The notes under the pieces: generated by a model
The model's input: only the letters and a program-made list of their open reading frames with translations
What the model was told of the DNA's origin: nothing
The model's database searches: none
Assembly: GCF_043195135.1 (NCBI RefSeq)
Contig: NZ_JBAFWP010000005.1
Source: NCEH01 sp043195135
GTDB lineage: Bacteria > Pseudomonadota > Alphaproteobacteria > Rhizobiales > Xanthobacteraceae
Strand: one strand, 5' to 3'
DNA length: 64,000 bases
Part shown: positions 60,818 through 64,000 of the stretch, in pieces
Layout: each line of letters opens with the position of its first letter
How positions within the stretch are numbered: position 1 is the first letter of the stretch
Program-made: the position numbers and the translations under genes

Positions 60818-62248
60818 TCACCCGCAGGTCTCGTCGAGCCAGCGCGCCACCGCCGTGAGGCGGTAGTCGGTGTCCGCCGTGCCCATCACCTGGAGGCCGA
60901 CCGGCATGCCGTCCACCGCCATGAGCGGCAGGGAGAAGGCCGGGCCGCCCACCATGGACCAGGGGCTGAGGAAGCTGCGGCTGCCGGTGGAGAGATGCGC
61001 GTTCGGCCGGTCCACGGTGCCGCTTTGGTCCACGCCATCGAACGGCGCGGGGCCGGAAGAGGCCAGGGTGATGAACCCATCCACCTGCTGCCCCACCCGC
61101 GCCACCTGGGCGCGGATGCGGTCGCGCTTGGCGAGCGCCTGGCGATAATCGCCGGGGGTCATGGCGAGGCCGCGATCCAGCCGGGCCTTGGCGGTGGCGC
61201 TGATGGCGTCGGGGCCGTTCGCGTCGAGATAGGCCACCAGGGGCCAGCGCAACTCGTAGACGAAGATCCGGTCGGAGACCTCGTCCGCTTCCAGCAGCAG
61301 GTCTTCCAGCGCGGCGATCCCATCGTCGCAATCGCGGTCCAGCAGGCCGACGCCGAGGGCCTCGATGCGATGGCACATCTGCGCCATGGCCTCCCGCGTC
61401 GCCTCGTCCAGCTGCGCCATGCCGAGGGTGTCCAGGCGCGCGAGGCGCAGCGGCTTCAGGGCGCGCGGCACCCCCGGCGCGCCGGAGAGGCCGGGATGGC
61501 CGTTATGGCCGCCGATGCGCGCGGAGATTTCCCAGGCGGTGCACCAGGCGTCGGCGAGGCTCGCGGCCATGGGGCCGATATGGTCCTGGCTCGGGGCGAT
61601 GGGATGCATGCCGCCCACGTTCAGCGCCCCATGGGTGGGCTTGAAGCCGTAATTGGCATTGAACGAGGACGGGCGGATCAGCGAGCCGCCGGTCTGGTTG
61701 CCGAGCGCGACCGGCACCATCGCCGCCCCCACGGCCGCCCCGCACCCGCTGGAAGAGCCGCCGGCGGTGCGCCGCACGTCGAACGGATTGCGCGTGGGCG
61801 GGGATTTGCCCATGGCGAATTCCGGCACATGGGTCTTGCCGAGAAGCACCGCGCCCGCCTGCCGCAGCGCGTAGCTGCTCGCCGCGTCGAACCGCATCGG
61901 CGTGTCGTCATACACCGCGCTGTTCATCTTCGAGGGCATGCCGCGCACATGGATGGTGTCCTTGATGCCCATGGGACAGCCATCGAGGGGCGAAAGCGGC
62001 CGGTTCTGCGCATAGCGCTGCGTGGCCGCATCCGCCGCCGCGCGGGCGCCGGGCAGGTCGAGAAAGCAGAAGGCCTGGATGACGGGATCGAGCCGCTCGA
62101 TGCGCTCCAGGCTCTCCTCAAGAAGGTGGCGCGGGGTGGAGCGCCCGGCGAGGAATTCGGCCCGCGCCGCGAGGAATGTGGGAAGCCGGCGATCGGGATC
62201 ATAGCCACCGGGGGAAGCGCCCGCGTTGCGGACCGCGATCTTCGCCAT
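60818..62248 (-). CDS. Amidase-signature family hydrolase
   Basis: The Ser-cisSer-Lys triad is visible: Lys 96 in MGIKDTIH, cis-Ser in TAGGSSSGCGAAV (about 165) and the nucleophile Ser 189 in QTGGSLIRP. The 476-residue length and SFNANYGFKPTHG block are normal for AtzE/GatA-like amidases. It is divergent from hydantoinase paralogue 3 across operator E. Together with the HpxZ/AtzH-like protein it would hydrolyse a ring-opened amide, though no AtzG-like subunit is present. Confidence 0.87.
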   Translation of the reverse strand: MAKIAVRNAGASPGGYDPDRRLPTFLAARAEFLAGRSTPRHLLEESLERIERLDPVIQAFCFLDLPGARAAADAATQRYAQNRPLSPLDGCPMGIKDTIHVRGMPSKMNSAVYDDTPMRFDAASSYALRQAGAVLLGKTHVPEFAMGKSPPTRNPFDVRRTAGGSSSGCGAAVGAAMVPVALGNQTGGSLIRPSSFNANYGFKPTHGALNVGGMHPIAPSQDHIGPMAASLADAWCTAWEISARIGGHNGHPGLSGAPGVPRALKPLRLARLDTLGMAQLDEATREAMAQMCHRIEALGVGLLDRDCDDGIAALEDLLLEADEVSDRIFVYELRWPLVAYLDANGPDAISATAKARLDRGLAMTPGDYRQALAKRDRIRAQVARVGQQVDGFITLASSGPAPFDGVDQSGTVDRPNAHLSTGSRSFLSPWSMVGGPAFSLPLMAVDGMPVGLQVMGTADTDYRLTAVARWLDETCG

Positions 62249-62322
62249 GCCTCGTCCTCGCCCTCATCCTCCCCCGCCGCATGCGTGCGCCGGCGGGTGG
62301 GTTTCGTCCATAGTATGGACAA

Positions 62323-62333
62323 GTGTCAACAGT
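62323..62333. promoter_or_regulatory. Putative GntR operator E (minus-strand ACTGTTGACAC)
   Basis: GTGTCAACAGT reads ACTGTTGACAC on the minus strand and lies between the divergent amidase (62248) and hydantoinase 3 (62460) starts, ideally placed to serve both. Confidence 0.55.
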
Positions 62334-62459
62334 AGGCAATATGATCGGACCATGGCTTTCGCCTCGGCCGGGCGCGCGGCGTCCGCCGCCGCGCAGCGAT
62401 GTCATCCGGCGAAGTCCTCCAGAGCCCGCACCCGACCCGCCCCCTCAGGACACGATCCC

Positions 62460-63953
62460 ATGGCCGCCGCATTCGATCTCGTGGTCCGCAACGGCACGGT
62501 GGTGACCGAAGCGGGCCTCTCCCGCTGCGATGTCGGCATCGCGAACGGCATCATCACGGCGCTGGGGCTGGAACTGGGGCCCGGCGCGCGCGAGCTGGAT
62601 GCGACGGCGCGTCTGGTCCTGCCCGGCGGCATCGATGCCCATTGCCACATCGAGCAGGTCTCCTCCTACGGCCTCATGGGGGCGGACGATTTCTTCGCGG
62701 CCTCCCGCGCCGCGGCGTTCGGCGGCACCACCACCATCGTGCCGTTCGCGGCCCAGCATCGCGGCCAGCGCCTGCCCGACGTGTTCGCCGATTATCACCG
62801 CCGCGCGCGGGAAAAATCGATCCTCGATTATTCCTTCCACGCCCTCATCAGCGATCCCACCGAGGACTTGCTGAACGATCACCTGCCGCGCCTGATCGCC
62901 GAGGGCATCACCTCCATCAAATTGTTCACGGCCTATGATCTCATCGCGGTGAGCGACGAACAGATCCTGGACCTGCTCAGCGTGTGCCGGGAGCATGGCG
63001 CCATGGCCATGGTGCATGCCGAGAACAACGGCATGATCAAATGGATGGCGAAGAAGCTGATCGCCGGCGGCTTCACCGCGCCCAAATACCACGCCATGAG
63101 CCATCCCCGCTTGGCCGAGGTCGAGGCGGTGCGGCGCTGCATCGCGCTGGCGACCCTGGCGGACGCGCCGCTGCTCATCGTCCATGTCTCCACGGTGGAA
63201 GCGCTCGCCGCCATCCGCGCCGCGCGGGCCGAGGGGCGGGCCATCTTCGGCGAAACCTGCCCGCAATATCTGCTGCTGAGCGCGGCCGATCTCGACCTGC
63301 CGGGCTATGAAGGGGCGAAATTCTGCTTCAGCCCGCCGCCGCGCGGCCCGGTGGAGCAGGAGGCGCTTTGGGCGGGGCTCGCGGACGGCACGCTGCAAAT
63401 CTATTCCTCCGACCATGCCCCCTATCGCATGGACGAGACCGGCAAGTTCGCCCGCAGCGCGACCCCCACCTTCAAGGACATCGCCAACGGCATTCCGGGC
63501 ATCGAGGTGCGCCTTCCCCTGCTGTTCTCGGAAGGGGTGAACGGCGGGCGGATCGACCTTCCCCGCTTCGTCGCGCTCAGCGCCACCAATGCGGCGAAAC
63601 TCTACGGCCTGTTCCCCCGCAAGGGCACGATCGCGGTCGGCTCCGACGCGGATCTCGCGCTGTGGGACCCGGACCGCCGCGTCACCCTGCGCGCCGCCGA
63701 CCTGCACGACACCGTGGGCTACACCCCGTTCGAAGGCCGGGAGGTGACGGGCTGGCCGACCACAATCGTGCGGCGCGGCGATGTGATCGTCGACGACGGC
63801 GTGCTCAACGCCGCGCCCGGCTCCGGCCGCTTCATTGCCCGCGCCGCCTCCGGCCGGGCCGCCGGCACGCCGCCACCGGTGCCGGAGACCGACACCGCGA
63901 CGAATTTCGGCGCCGCTCTCTTTGCCGCACGCGCCCCGGCCGGGAGGGCCTGA
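62460..63953 (+). CDS. Hydantoinase/dihydropyrimidinase, paralogue 3
   Basis: The metal motif DAHCHIEQ (His 61, His 63), the carboxylated Lys 154 in TSIKLFTAYD, HAENNG (about 181), IVHVST (about 240) and SSDHAPYRM (about 316) match dihydropyrimidinases. It is longer than usual by about 25 residues at the C-terminus (Ala/Pro-rich). RBS AGGA lies nine bases before the ATG. The metal-site motif has Cys between the histidines, unlike paralogue 1. It is followed directly by a racemase-type gene. Confidence 0.87.
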   Translation: MAAAFDLVVRNGTVVTEAGLSRCDVGIANGIITALGLELGPGARELDATARLVLPGGIDAHCHIEQVSSYGLMGADDFFAASRAAAFGGTTTIVPFAAQHRGQRLPDVFADYHRRAREKSILDYSFHALISDPTEDLLNDHLPRLIAEGITSIKLFTAYDLIAVSDEQILDLLSVCREHGAMAMVHAENNGMIKWMAKKLIAGGFTAPKYHAMSHPRLAEVEAVRRCIALATLADAPLLIVHVSTVEALAAIRAARAEGRAIFGETCPQYLLLSAADLDLPGYEGAKFCFSPPPRGPVEQEALWAGLADGTLQIYSSDHAPYRMDETGKFARSATPTFKDIANGIPGIEVRLPLLFSEGVNGGRIDLPRFVALSATNAAKLYGLFPRKGTIAVGSDADLALWDPDRRVTLRAADLHDTVGYTPFEGREVTGWPTTIVRRGDVIVDDGVLNAAPGSGRFIARAASGRAAGTPPPVPETDTATNFGAALFAARAPAGRA

Positions 63954-63957
63954 GACC

Positions 63958-64000
63958 ATGGCGGATGCAGCCGCGAACCGGATCCTGGTGATCAATCCCA
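63958..64000 (+). CDS. Start of an Asp/Glu/hydantoin racemase-like gene, cut by the window
   Basis: Only 14 residues are present (MADAAANRILVINP), starting 4 bases after the hydantoinase 3 stop with GGGAGGG upstream. RILVINP is the typical first strand of hydantoin racemases (usually RILVINPNS). The assignment rests on this and on position after a hydantoinase gene. Confidence 0.65.
   Translation, partial: MADAAANRILVINP

Noticed and set aside
1..64000. CRISPR arrays, rRNA or tRNA genes, complete insertion sequences.
   Set aside because: No regularly spaced direct repeats of CRISPR length, no recognisable rRNA segment and no intact transposase frame were seen.

Overview
The window is high-GC DNA from an alphaproteobacterium. 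Codon use, the operon style with ATGA overlaps, the Liv/Tcu/hydantoinase gene content and the small integrase-partner genes typical of Hyphomicrobiales all point to the Xanthobacteraceae/Hyphomicrobiales. No rRNA, tRNA or housekeeping gene is visible, so the genus is not fixed. A perfect 16-bp parS site (60681-60696) suggests the right part lies on a chromosome, perhaps not far from the origin.

Positions 1-20036 are a decayed accessory or mobile zone with lower and patchier GC. On the left edge the minus strand holds a very long open frame (1-1672), which I read as the N-terminal part of a large integrase-like protein. A DUF4011-type large helicase gene (2040 onward) is cut at about 4020, exactly where a truncated tyrosine-recombinase gene on the other strand is also cut, so the two remnants are fused tail to tail. 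Then come a repressor with repeated operators (about 6.2 kb), a HipA-like kinase/DUF3037 pair (6751-8429), a truncated phage virion gene (8657-10399), and small secreted and DNA-binding proteins. There are two integrase-helper gene sets with no integrase, a gene with an in-frame stop (14172-14681) next to its partner, and two pairs of divergent ribbon-helix-helix genes. Each of those pairs is separated by repeated operator-like sequences. A short three-gene phage-like operon (18476-19979) ends at a strong terminator.

Positions 20492-35929 form a carboxylic-acid catabolic region. One minus-strand operon (27253 to 20492) encodes an aldehyde dehydrogenase, a 3-hydroxyisobutyrate-dehydrogenase-type enzyme, an IclR regulator, TcuA, TcuB and a thioredoxin-reductase-like flavoprotein. 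A second (33089 to 28246) encodes a UGSC-family protein with Cys in place of Sec, a small CxxC protein, an MHS-type symporter and an MmgE/PrpD protein. Both operons are preceded by the same three-part motif GTTCT-N7-AGAAC-N4-GTTCT. This suggests that the IclR protein controls both, and perhaps also the metallo-beta-lactamase-fold lactonase (27437) and the SDR/MFS pair (33636-35929).

Positions 36058-39412 hold a self-contained DUF305 / YVTN beta-propeller / ECF sigma / anti-sigma cluster, likely an envelope or metal stress unit.

Positions 39783-64000 are a large nitrogen-compound catabolic region. It contains three different hydantoinase/dihydropyrimidinase paralogues, a TauABC-like transporter, an Asp/Glu-racemase-family enzyme, sugar-epimerase and SDR enzymes, a Liv-type ABC transporter, a cyclase, an allantoinase-like deacetylase and an HpxZ/AtzH-like protein. 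It also has an asparaginase homologue lacking one catalytic Asp, a COG0523 metallochaperone GTPase, an amidase and the start of a hydantoin-racemase-like gene. A FCD-type GntR regulator (47657-48343) and five copies of an ACTGTY-N-ACA-type motif in front of its own gene and the flanking transcription units suggest one regulon for a cyclic amide or imide substrate that I cannot name.
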